NCBI RefSeq assembly: GCF_001500125.1
Contig: NZ_LQIV01000005.1
Coordinates: 91,155 to 155,154, forward strand
Length of the DNA: 64,000 nt
Direction: 5' to 3'
DNA from: Mycobacterium sp. IS-1742
GTDB taxonomy: Bacteria; Actinomycetota; Actinomycetes; Mycobacteriales; Mycobacteriaceae
Positions 14,802-22,746 of this stretch are shown here, piece after piece (within the stretch, counting starts at the first letter, position 1; every line of letters starts with the position of its first letter). The translations under genes were made by a program, and so were the position numbers. The notes below the pieces were generated by a model. The model ran no database searches. It had not been told where the DNA came from and saw only the letters and a list, made by a program, of their open reading frames with translations.

Positions 14802-16181
14802 GTGAAATTCACCCAGTACTACCTGGACTGCCTGTCCCACGCGTCGTACCTGATCGCCGACGAGAAGACCGGCCGCGCAGTCGTTGTCGACCCGCAGCGC
14901 GACGTGTCCGAGTACCTGGCGGACGCGAAGGAGGCCGGCTACACGATCGAGTTGGTCATCGAGACGCACTTCCACGCCGACTTCCTGTCCGGCCACCTGG
15001 AGCTGGCCAAGGCCACCGGCGCGAAGATCGTCTACTCCGCGGTCGCCGAGACCGAGTTCGAGTCGATGGGTGTGGCCGACGGTGAGCGCTACTCGCTGGG
15101 TGACGTGACGCTGGAGTTCCGGCACACCCCCGGCCACACGCCGGAGTCGATGAGCATCGTGGTCTTCGAGCACGCCGACGACGAGGTTCCCTACGGTGTG
15201 CTGACCGGCGACGCGCTGTTCATCGGTGACGTCGGCCGGCCCGATCTGCTGGCCTCGATCGGCTTCACCCGCGAGGAACTGGCCGAGAAGCTGTACGACT
15301 CGCTGCACAACAAGCTGATGACGCTGCCCGACGCCACCCGGGTGTACCCGGCGCACGGTGCCGGCTCGGCCTGCGGCAAGAACCTCTCCACCGACCTGTG
15401 GTCGACCATCGGCGACCAGAAGGAGACGAACTACGCACTGCGCGCCGCCGACAAGGCCACGTTCATGGACCTGGTGACCGAAGGGCAGCCCCCGGCACCG
15501 AGCTACTTCGTCTACGACGCGGTCCTCAACCGCAAGCACCGCGAACTGCTGGACGAGACCAAGATGCCGGCCGCCATGACGTACGAACAGGTGCGCGACG
15601 CGATGAAGGCAGGCGCGATCCTGGTCGACGGCCGCGGCCCGGAGGAGTTCGCGCTGGGTCACCTGCGCGGCGCCGTCAACATCGGGTTGGCGGGCCGGTA
15701 CGCCGAATTCGCCGGATCGGTGGTGCCCACCGACGTCGACATCGTGCTGTTCACCGAACCGGGCCAGGAGCTGGAAGGCAAGAATCGGCTCGCCCGAATC
15801 GGTTTCGACCGTGTGATCGGTTACCTGGACCGCCCGTTCGAGGTGATGGTCAACCACCAGGCCGAGGTCCAGATGGCGTCCCGCTTGACGGCCAAGGCCT
15901 TCGACGAACGCGTGGCCGACGTTTCCAACCTGCAGATCGTCGACGTGCGCAACCCGGGTGAGGTCGCCGCGGGAACCATCCCGAATGCCCTCACCATCCC
16001 GGTGGGTCAGCTGCCGTCCCGGGTGGCCGAGCTGGATCCGGCCAAGCCGACCGTCGTGTACTGCGCCGGTGGCTACCGGTCCTCGGTGGCCGCAAGCCTG
16101 TTGCGGCAGAACGGGTTCGGCGATGTCAGCGACATCCTGGGCGGCTACAACGCCTGGGACGACGCGCACCAGAACGCCTGA
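14802..16181 (+). CDS. Persulfide dioxygenase-rhodanese fusion (CstB-like)
   Basis: 459 residues. An N-terminal metallo-beta-lactamase domain of the ETHE1/CstB type carries THFHADFLSGH (His56, His58, Asp60), a TPGHTPES loop and GDALFIGDVGRPDL. Two rhodanese-like domains follow: the first lacks the active Cys (FTEPGQ), the second has YCAGGYRSS with Cys near 421. Related enzymes oxidise glutathione or coenzyme A persulfide to sulfite and may form thiosulfate. GTG start with GAAAGGA eight bases before; an upstream in-frame ATG lacks such a site. First gene of the rightward arm behind four CstR-like sites; in actinobacteria a mycothiol persulfide is a plausible substrate. Confidence 0.88.
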   Translation: MKFTQYYLDCLSHASYLIADEKTGRAVVVDPQRDVSEYLADAKEAGYTIELVIETHFHADFLSGHLELAKATGAKIVYSAVAETEFESMGVADGERYSLGDVTLEFRHTPGHTPESMSIVVFEHADDEVPYGVLTGDALFIGDVGRPDLLASIGFTREELAEKLYDSLHNKLMTLPDATRVYPAHGAGSACGKNLSTDLWSTIGDQKETNYALRAADKATFMDLVTEGQPPAPSYFVYDAVLNRKHRELLDETKMPAAMTYEQVRDAMKAGAILVDGRGPEEFALGHLRGAVNIGLAGRYAEFAGSVVPTDVDIVLFTEPGQELEGKNRLARIGFDRVIGYLDRPFEVMVNHQAEVQMASRLTAKAFDERVADVSNLQIVDVRNPGEVAAGTIPNALTIPVGQLPSRVAELDPAKPTVVYCAGGYRSSVAASLLRQNGFGDVSDILGGYNAWDDAHQNA

Positions 16182-16195
16182 GCGGAGCGAAAACC

Positions 16196-17391
16196 ACGAC
16201 CGACAAGCACCAGATCGTCATCGTCGGCGGGGGGACCGCCGGCATCTCCGTCGCGGCCCGCCTGCTGCGCAAGGGACACACCGACGTGGCCGTCATCGAA
16301 CCGTCCGACACGCACTATTACCAACCGCTGTGGACGCTCGTCGGCGGCGGGCAGGCGAAGGCGTCGACGACCGCGCGCCCCGAGGCCTCGGTGATGCCCA
16401 AGGGTGCGACGTGGATCAAGAACGCCGCGGCATCGGTCGATCCGGACGACAACACGGTCACCTGCGGCGACGGGGCGGTCTACGAGTACGACGTCCTCGT
16501 CGTCAGTCCGGGCATCCAGCTGGACTGGGACCGGACCGAGGGTCTGCAGGATGCGCTCGGCAAGGACGGCGTGTCATCGAACTACCGGTTCGACCTGGCG
16601 CCGCGCACCTGGGAGTTCATCCGCGACCTGCGTTCGGGCAGTGCGGTGTTCGCGATGCCGTCGGGCCCGATCAAGTGCGCGGGCGCGCCGCAGAAGATCG
16701 CCTACCTGGCCAGTGATCACTGGCGCAGGCAGGGCGTTCTCAAGGACATCGACGTGCACCTGGTGGTGCCCACCCCGCGGCTGTTCGGCATCCCCGCGAT
16801 CGCCGACAACCTCGACGTCATCGCCGCGGACTACGGCATCACGGTGCACACCGGAGCGGAGGTGACCTCTGTCGACGCCGCGGCGCACAAGGTGGGCATC
16901 ACCCGCACCGGCGACGGCGGATCCGACACGATCCTGGCCTACGATGTGCTGCACGCTGTGCCGCGCCAGTCGGCGCCGGACTGGATCAAGGCGAGCCCGT
17001 TGTCGACGGGCGACGGAGGCGGCTACGTCGAGATCGACAAGCACACCATGCAACACGTGCGGTATCCGAACGTCTTCAGCCTCGGCGACGCCGGATCGTC
17101 ACCGAACTCCAGACCGGCGCGCCTATTCGCAAGCAGGCGCCGGTGGTGGTCGACAACATCGAGGCGTTCCTGGCCGGCCGGCCGTTGACGGCCTCGTACA
17201 ACGGCTACGGCTCGTGCCCGATCGTCACCTCGTCGCATGCGATGCTGCTGGCGGAGTTCGACTACGACCTGAACGTGACGCCGTCGTTCCCGCTGCTCGA
17301 TCCGACCGCGCCGCATCGCGGCTACTGGTACCTCAAGAAGTACGGGCTGCCGTTCATGTACTGGAATCTGATGCTCAAGGGCTTGGCCTAG
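16196..17391 (+). pseudogene. Sulfide:quinone oxidoreductase-like flavoprotein, disrupted
   Basis: The reading starts with IVIVGGGTAGISVAARLL, an FAD-binding motif, and continues through HYYQPLWTLVGGG and GPIKCAGAPQK (a redox Cys), as in SQR-family enzymes that oxidise sulfide to persulfide and reduce quinone. Two defects are visible. No ATG, GTG or TTG precedes the FAD motif in frame (next is GTG 16286, inside the domain), although GGAG sits at 16184 with good spacing to ACG 16196. Near 17111 one A seems missing (CCAGACC for CCAAGACC), so the frame ends at 17188, while PVVVDNIEAFLAGRP and the second Cys region GYGSCPIVTSSH continue in another frame. Pseudogene or sequencing error. Confidence 0.75.
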
Positions 17392-17813
17392 CGATCCGGC
17401 AGCAGCGGGTCGAGGAGGCGCAGTTCCGCGGTGCTCACCCACGACGGATTGGACTGCTGGGGGGACCGGAACACCTCCATCGACTGCAACCCCGGGATCG
17501 CTTGCAGTTCGGCGGCCGTCAGGGGCGTCGCGAACAACGGGATGTGCACGGGCAGCCGCAGCCCACCGTCGCTCGCGGTGAGCTCACCGGTGACGTGCCC
17601 CGCACCCCAGAAGCCTCGCCGCGGGTGCGCCGACACCCAGAACAGGACACGCTGACCGCGCCGGATGAGCCGTGACCGGTAGTTGTCGGCGACGCACCAC
17701 TGCGGCGTCGTCTCGCCGGCCGCCAGCATGGCGTCCAGGGGTGTCATGTGCGGATTGCACTTGATGACCCACGCGCCCAGGGCTTCGAGAGTCACGCTGC
17801 GTTCGGGGGCCAC
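17388..17813 (-). CDS. EVE/PUA-like domain protein
   Basis: 141 residues resembling the EVE domain, a PUA-like fold thought to bind modified bases: TLEALGAWVIKCNP at the start, WCVADNYRSRLIRRGQRVLFWVS in the middle, then GFWGAGHVTG, matching the W-K-NP, GDxVLFW and GIxGxG rhythm. GTG start with AGGAGG eight bases upstream. Its last codons overlap the end of the sulfide:quinone reductase on the other strand by four bases. The function in this context is unknown. Confidence 0.6.
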   Translation of the reverse strand: MAPERSVTLEALGAWVIKCNPHMTPLDAMLAAGETTPQWCVADNYRSRLIRRGQRVLFWVSAHPRRGFWGAGHVTGELTASDGGLRLPVHIPLFATPLTAAELQAIPGLQSMEVFRSPQQSNPSWVSTAELRLLDPLLPDR

Positions 17814-17867
17814 AGGTGAATCCTCCTGCCGACGATGCCGTCGCAAACCGAGTAGGGTTCGGCTGCC

Positions 17868-17897
17868 ATGCCCGAACTCGACGGATACAAACGGTGA
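17868..17897 (+). CDS. Possible nine-codon leader overlapping the dehydrogenase start
   Basis: ATG opens a nine-codon frame (MPELDGYKR) whose TGA overlaps the GTG of the following dehydrogenase in the sequence GTGA. The geometry is that of translational coupling. No similarity supports it, and the dehydrogenase itself lacks a clear ribosome site, so a coupling leader is possible but unproven. Confidence 0.2.
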   Translation: MPELDGYKR

Positions 17898-18922
17898 CGA
17901 GTCGACTCGACGTCCTGATCGCCTCCTATCTGGAGCCTGTTCTGGTCGAGGCGATCGCCGCCGCCGACCCGCGGATCCGCGTGCACTACCACCCCGAACT
18001 GCTTCCCGAACCACGCTGGCACGGCGATCACCTGGGTACGCCGCGACGGTTGACCGCAGAGCAGGACCAGCAGTGGACGAGGCTGCTCGCGGAGGCAGAG
18101 GTGATGTTCGACTTCGACTGGCGGCGCCCGTCGGACACGCTGGCGCAGTCGCCCAGGCTGCGCTGGGTGCAGGCCACCTCGGCCGGGATCGGCACCCGGA
18201 TGGAAGCGCTCGGGCTGCGTCACACACCGCTCACCGTGACCACGGCCTCCGGTGTGCACGCCGATCCGCTGGCCGAGTTCGCCCTGGCCGGGATCCTCTA
18301 CTTCGCCCGTGGCCTCCCGGGGTTGGCTGCGGCTCGCCGCGACCGGTCCTGGCGGCAGGGCCCTGCGACCGAACTCGCGAATCGGCATGCCGTCGTCGTC
18401 GGTGCCGGCCGGATCGGGACCCGCATCGCCGAACTCCTGGCCGCATTCGGGGTGAGCTCCACAGGGGTGACGCGCACGAGTCGCGAGCTCGGCTCACCGT
18501 TCATGAAAGCCGTTACGCGCGAGGCGCTTCCCGGGCATCTTCCGGACGCCGACATCCTCGTGGTCGCCGTGCCCGGCACCGACGAGACGCGCGCCATGAT
18601 CGGGGCCCGGGAGGTGGCGGCCCTGCCCGATGGGGCGATCGTCGTCAACGTCGGCCGGGGCACGACGATCAACGAGGACGCCCTGGTCGAAGCGCTCGCC
18701 GACCGGAGGCTGGGCGGCGCCGTGCTCGACGTGACCCGGGTCGAACCGCTGCCGTCCGATTCCCCGTTGTGGACCCTCGACAACGTGATCGTGAGCCCGC
18801 ACACCGCCGCCAACGTGTCGTCCGAGAACGCCAAGATCGTCGACATCTTCGTCGACAACCTGCGGCGTCACCTCGACGGCGAGGATCTCCGCAACCGCTA
18901 CGACCACGACGCGGGGTATTGA
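17894..18922 (+). CDS. D-isomer-specific 2-hydroxyacid dehydrogenase
   Basis: 342 residues. The NAD-binding domain has GAGRIGTRIAELLAAFGV near residue 175. The catalytic Arg (NVGRGTTINE), Glu (TRVEPLP) and His (SPHTAAN) of the family are all present toward the C-terminus. Such enzymes interconvert 2-keto and D-2-hydroxy acids; closest relations include phosphoglycerate dehydrogenase- and hydroxypyruvate reductase-like proteins, so the substrate is open. The GTG start removes an unlikely N-terminal extension that would overlap the divergent EVE-like gene. Confidence 0.85.
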   Translation: MTSRLDVLIASYLEPVLVEAIAAADPRIRVHYHPELLPEPRWHGDHLGTPRRLTAEQDQQWTRLLAEAEVMFDFDWRRPSDTLAQSPRLRWVQATSAGIGTRMEALGLRHTPLTVTTASGVHADPLAEFALAGILYFARGLPGLAAARRDRSWRQGPATELANRHAVVVGAGRIGTRIAELLAAFGVSSTGVTRTSRELGSPFMKAVTREALPGHLPDADILVVAVPGTDETRAMIGAREVAALPDGAIVVNVGRGTTINEDALVEALADRRLGGAVLDVTRVEPLPSDSPLWTLDNVIVSPHTAANVSSENAKIVDIFVDNLRRHLDGEDLRNRYDHDAGY

Positions 18923-19006
18923 CGCACCGCCGGCGATCGTCGCGGTTACCCTTCCGGGTGAGTGCCGACCGCTCGACGTGCCGGCCCGACCCAGGAGATG
19001 TTCGAC

Positions 19007-19765
19007 ATGAGCGTTGACGATGTGTTCGACACCGCCGCAACCGCAGGAGCGGCCATCGAAGAAGCGGTGGCGGTGTTCATGTTGCATCCGGAGACCTACG
19101 GCGGAAGCGTCGCAGCCGGCTACGAGAACCCGCTCGCGGGCTATGTCGCCGGCCGCGGCGGAGTGCTGGGTGACGCCACCGGCACCACGGTCGCGGCGGT
19201 GTTCGCGGTGTTCGAGCCGACGGGGTTGGCGGCGATGTGGGACGAGGGCGTCGCGGTCCGAGGCGCGATCGGTGCGGCGCAGGTGTACTGGGACCAGACC
19301 GCGGAGTTCGGCCGTACGTACCTTTCCGGTGCAGAGGGACTGGATCGCATCGCCGCACTCGGGGAGAAGGTGATCGCGGCGGCACCGATCAGCGGATTGC
19401 CGCTCTTCGCGGGCTGGCGCGCGATGCCGCTGGCCGAAGACGCCGCGGCCCGGGCACTGCAGGTGATGTTCGTGCTGAGGGAACTGCGTGCCGGACTGCA
19501 CTTCAACGCGCTGTCGCTCACCGATGTCACCCCGATCGAGGCGCACATGCTCAACAAGGGCCCGAGGTACGCCGCGATGTTCGGCTGGCCCGAACCGTTC
19601 GCCGACGGTGCGGACAAGAAGGAGCGCTACGACGAGGCCGAGCAGGCGACCAACCGTCGGATGAGCGGGATCTTCTCGGCTGCACTGGATCCCACCGAGG
19701 CCGAGGAACTCGCCCGGCTCAGCACCGCGGCGCTGGCGTCGTTGAAGGCGAACGTCCCGAGCTGA
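19007..19765 (+). CDS. SCO6745-family protein
   Basis: 252 residues, mostly helical, matching the actinobacterial SCO6745 family: opening helices with FMLHPETYGG, a YVAGRGGVLGDA stretch, a GLHFNALS segment and IEAHMLNKGPRYAAMFGWP near residue 185. The function of the family is unknown; conserved His and Glu suggest a small-molecule or metal site. The second ATG is chosen since AGGAG is eight bases upstream; the first ATG abuts it. The next gene, heme oxygenase, begins one base after its stop, so the two are one transcript. Confidence 0.75.
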   Translation: MSVDDVFDTAATAGAAIEEAVAVFMLHPETYGGSVAAGYENPLAGYVAGRGGVLGDATGTTVAAVFAVFEPTGLAAMWDEGVAVRGAIGAAQVYWDQTAEFGRTYLSGAEGLDRIAALGEKVIAAAPISGLPLFAGWRAMPLAEDAAARALQVMFVLRELRAGLHFNALSLTDVTPIEAHMLNKGPRYAAMFGWPEPFADGADKKERYDEAEQATNRRMSGIFSAALDPTEAEELARLSTAALASLKANVPS

Positions 19766-19766
19766 G

Positions 19767-20423
19767 ATGGACCGCGCCGACCACCCGAACCACACCGCGT
19801 GGCCGTTGTCGGTCGCGATGAGGGAGGGCTCGGCCGCCGAACACGACGCCGCCGAGCAGTCACCGTTCGTGACGGAACTTCTGGCCGGCCGGGTCGGCCG
19901 CCGCGGTTACGCCGAATACCTGTTGCGTCTGCGGGTGGTCTACGAAGCCCTGGAGGATGCCGTCCGCGCCCGTCGCGACGACCCACTGGTCGCCGCGATC
20001 CACGACCCGGTGCTCGAACGCCTGCCGGCCATCGACGCGGATCTCGAGCACTGGGCCCCCGGCGCACGTCGCGCCATCGATTCGCCTGCCGCGCAACGAT
20101 ATCGGGACCGAATCCTCGAATCATCCTGGGGCGGAGCGTTACTGGCCCACCACTACACCCGATACCTCGGCGACCTGTCCGGGGGTCAGGCCATGGGCAG
20201 GATCCTCGACCGCGAATTCGGTCTCGACGGTGCGGGGCTGGCCTTCTACGACTTCGGCCTGCGGGTGAAGCCGTACAAGGACGGATACCGGGACCGCCTC
20301 GACGGGCTGGGCCTGGACGCCGGTGACACCGACCGAGTGGTGGACGAGGTGAAGGTGGCCTTCGGCCTCAATCAGGCGTTGTTCGACGAACTGGCCGCGC
20401 GGCTGCCGAGTTTTCGCCGCTGA
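19767..20423 (+). CDS. Biliverdin-producing heme oxygenase (HmuO-like)
   Basis: 218 residues of the canonical helical heme oxygenase fold. The proximal-His helix reads REGSAAEHDAAEQSPFV (His near 26), and the distal-helix motif GDLSGGQAMG, with flexible glycines over the heme, is intact near residue 133. These enzymes open heme to biliverdin, CO and iron. This is a different fold from the mycobacterial MhuD enzyme. One base from the SCO6745-family gene; its 3' end overlaps a convergent TspO-like gene by 52 bases. Confidence 0.9.
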   Translation: MDRADHPNHTAWPLSVAMREGSAAEHDAAEQSPFVTELLAGRVGRRGYAEYLLRLRVVYEALEDAVRARRDDPLVAAIHDPVLERLPAIDADLEHWAPGARRAIDSPAAQRYRDRILESSWGGALLAHHYTRYLGDLSGGQAMGRILDREFGLDGAGLAFYDFGLRVKPYKDGYRDRLDGLGLDAGDTDRVVDEVKVAFGLNQALFDELAARLPSFRR

Positions 20424-21220
20424 TCGGTCCGCTCGCGGTTGCGCAACGCGACGACCAGCACCGCGGCGACGAGCACGGCGGCACCGGCCAGTGACGCGAT
20501 CAGGATCGACGTGGTCTCGCGCAGACGCACCGCGATGCCGATCAGGGCCCAGATGAGTACCAGCGCATAGGCTATGTCGCGGTGGAGGAACGTCATCGTC
20601 ACGCCGAGCGTGGCCGCCACCAGCACCATGATGACGCCCCACGTCGGCTCGGAGAGACCGAATCCGTTCCAGCCCGCGTCGTCGAGCGTGATGGTGGCGT
20701 TGGCGATGGTGGCCACCGAGATCCAGCCCAGATACACCCGGAACGGGATGTGCACCGTCCAGCGCTCCACCGTCGACATCGGCGGATGGGCGGCCTGCAG
20801 GCGGTAGATGACGATCAGCGTGCCCAGCAGCACCAGCATCAGCAGCATGCTCAGCGGGAAGGGGTTGTAGTGCCAGGCGAACAGCCACGTGCAGTTGGCC
20901 GCGGCGGTGAGCAGATACCAGGGCGCGATCGCCCGCGCCGCGCCGCTGTCCGGACGCCCTCTGGCCAGGGTGAGGCTCAGGTAGACGCTGTAGGCGATCA
21001 GCCCGAGATAGATCACGCTCCAGATCGAGAACACGTACCCGGCGGGCACGAAGTACACCTCGAAGCGACGGGTGACGTCACCGGTGGTCTGGCCATTGAT
21101 CGGCAGGCCGTTGGCGAGATAGTTGACGAACAGTGTGGCCGCCGTCGCCAGGCTGACGCCGCCCGGCAACAACAACGTCGACGCCGTGGTCGACCGGCTG
21201 TCGACGGTCCGACCGGACAT
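20372..21220 (-). CDS. TspO/MBR-like tryptophan-rich membrane protein
   Basis: 282 residues with seven or more membrane helices and the tryptophan-rich pattern of the TspO/MBR superfamily: FSIWSVIYLGLIAY near residue 70, AANCTWLFAWHY near 115, VYLGWISVATIAN near 165. Classical TspO is about 160 residues with five helices, so this is a longer relative. TspO proteins bind porphyrins and heme breakdown products. Convergent overlap with heme oxygenase is intriguing but may be chance. The ATG has GGAGCT upstream. Confidence 0.75.
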   Translation of the reverse strand: MSGRTVDSRSTTASTLLLPGGVSLATAATLFVNYLANGLPINGQTTGDVTRRFEVYFVPAGYVFSIWSVIYLGLIAYSVYLSLTLARGRPDSGAARAIAPWYLLTAAANCTWLFAWHYNPFPLSMLLMLVLLGTLIVIYRLQAAHPPMSTVERWTVHIPFRVYLGWISVATIANATITLDDAGWNGFGLSEPTWGVIMVLVAATLGVTMTFLHRDIAYALVLIWALIGIAVRLRETTSILIASLAGAAVLVAAVLVVALRNRERTDQRRKLGSRAASSSNNA

Positions 21221-21246
21221 GGGGGAGCTCCTCTTCGTCTGGGGTG

Positions 21247-21843
21247 TCAGGTAGATGCCCGCTGGGGGCGATGTCCAACCGCCGCGTGCACCGCCGCCTG
21301 TACCCCGTGCCCGGCGCACACGATGGGTTCGACGGAGCGCAGCGTGCGGCACAGCACGAAGGCGCCCTCGAGGGCGGTCAGGGTGATCGTCGCCAGCCGG
21401 CGGCACTCCTCCTCGGAGACGCCGAGTCTGCCGAACCACGCCGCGAGGCCGGTCAGCCAACTCTCGAAGACCTCCGCCGCCTCCATCCGGAGCCGTTCGT
21501 TGGTGCTGGCCACCTCCAGGGCGATGGTCTCGATCGAACACGCCTCGCTGTAGTCCTGGGCCTCGAGGTCCGCACCCGCCTTCTCGAACAACCGGGGGAT
21601 GCCGTCGAGCGGGTCGATGCCCGCCAGCTGCGCGCCGACGAACTCGCCGTACCGAACGCCCTCGCGGCGAATGACTTCCACGCTGATGGCCTCTTTGCCG
21701 CCGGGAAAGTGGTGGTAGATCGACCCGAACGGTGCGTGCGCGGCGGCCGAGATCTGCTTGAGGCCGGTGGCCGGCATGCCCTGACGTCGGTACAGCTCGG
21801 CCGTCGCATCGAGGATCCGGCTGCGGGTGGACGGATCTGGCAT
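21247..21843 (-). CDS. TetR-family repressor (LmrA/YxaF-like)
   Basis: 198 residues. Residues 5-50 form a TetR DNA-binding domain (SRILDATAELYRRQGMPATG, then FGSIYHHFPGGKEAI). The C-terminal part carries CSIETIALEVAS and an ACSIE-type pattern seen in the LmrA/YxaF branch. ATG with GGAG at good spacing; an in-frame upstream ATG is dismissed. It is divergent from an alpha/beta-hydrolase with a palindrome between, indicating local repression of both. Inducer unknown. Confidence 0.85.
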   Translation of the reverse strand: MPDPSTRSRILDATAELYRRQGMPATGLKQISAAAHAPFGSIYHHFPGGKEAISVEVIRREGVRYGEFVGAQLAGIDPLDGIPRLFEKAGADLEAQDYSEACSIETIALEVASTNERLRMEAAEVFESWLTGLAAWFGRLGVSEEECRRLATITLTALEGAFVLCRTLRSVEPIVCAGHGVQAAVHAAVGHRPQRAST

Positions 21844-21893
21844 GAGGTCTCCTTCTTGCGCATCGTGCCACGACAGCATATCGTCCAAATAAG

Positions 21894-21905
21894 TAGAACG
21901 ATCTA
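21894..21905. promoter_or_regulatory. TetR operator candidate TAGA-N4-TCTA
   Basis: TAGAACGATCTA has 4-bp arms around ACGA and resembles known operators of LmrA-type TetR proteins. It lies in the divergent promoter, 17 bases before the hydrolase ATG, so a bound repressor would block initiation. Confidence 0.55.
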
Positions 21906-21921
21906 TCTAGGAGGCGATCAC

Positions 21922-22746
21922 ATGCTCTCCGTGGACGTGCCGTCCGGACCCATCTCCTACGACGACACCGGTGGCGACGGGCCCACGCTCGTATTCGGTC
22001 ACGGCCTGCTCATGGACGGCAGGCAGTGGCGCAAGGTCATCCCGCTGCTGCCCGGGTACCGCTGCATCACACCGACTCTGCCGCTGGGCGCGCACACCGC
22101 GCCGATGAACGACGACGCGGACCTGACCCAGACGGGGGTGGCCGGCATCCTGGCCGACTTCCTCGACGCCCTCGACCTCGACGACGTGACCCTGGTCCTC
22201 AACGACTGGGGCGGTGGACAATTCGTCATCACCGAGCGCCGCGACAAGCGCGTCGGCAGACTCGTGCTCGCGTCCTGCGAGGCTTTCGACAACTTCCCGC
22301 CGAAACCGGCTCGGCCCGCGGCCCTGCTGTGCCGGCTCCCGGGTGGCGGCTGGGTCCTGAGCCGGATGCTGGGGACGCGGTTCTTTCGCCACAGCCGCCA
22401 GGCCTACGGCGGGATGGCCAAATCCGGACTACCCGACGAGTTGTACGACGAGTGGTTCCGGCCCGCCGTCGAGAACGCCGCGATCCGCCGCGATCTGGTC
22501 AAGTTCGCCACCGGTGCACCTCCGCGCCGCCGGTTGCTCGAAATGTCCGAGATGCTGGGCGCTTTCGACCGCCCGGTACTCGTCGTCTGGGCGCGGGAGG
22601 ACCGGATGATGCCCCTGGAACACGCCGACCGCCTGGTCGCGCTGTTCCCCGACGCCAGAAAAGTCGTGATAGACGACTCCTGGACACTCATCCCCGAGGA
22701 CCAACCGGAGGCCATGGCGCAGGCCCTGCGGGATTTCGTGGGCTAG
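21922..22746 (+). CDS. Alpha/beta-hydrolase, haloalkane-dehalogenase-like
   Basis: 274 residues. The oxyanion region FGHGLLMDGRQWR is near residue 30, and the nucleophile elbow reads LNDWGGG (Asp95) as in haloalkane dehalogenases, where Asp replaces Ser. An acid residue fits in WAREDRMMP. The catalytic His is missing from its expected place: SWTLIPEDQPE has Thr where dehalogenases have His. The enzyme may therefore have another chemistry or be non-hydrolytic. AGGAGG precedes the ATG. Controlled by the divergent TetR; its stop overlaps that of the convergent MOSC gene. Confidence 0.75.
   Translation: MLSVDVPSGPISYDDTGGDGPTLVFGHGLLMDGRQWRKVIPLLPGYRCITPTLPLGAHTAPMNDDADLTQTGVAGILADFLDALDLDDVTLVLNDWGGGQFVITERRDKRVGRLVLASCEAFDNFPPKPARPAALLCRLPGGGWVLSRMLGTRFFRHSRQAYGGMAKSGLPDELYDEWFRPAVENAAIRRDLVKFATGAPPRRRLLEMSEMLGAFDRPVLVVWAREDRMMPLEHADRLVALFPDARKVVIDDSWTLIPEDQPEAMAQALRDFVG

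Noticed and set aside
14667..16169. Minus-strand 500-codon frame
   Set aside because: It covers the persulfide dioxygenase and four operators in reverse, with Arg/His/Gln-rich nonsense composition. It is a GC-rich shadow.
20372..20423. Convergent overlap as evidence of a misannotated end
   Set aside because: Both the heme oxygenase and TspO-like frames keep sensible C-termini across the 52 bases, so the overlap seems real.
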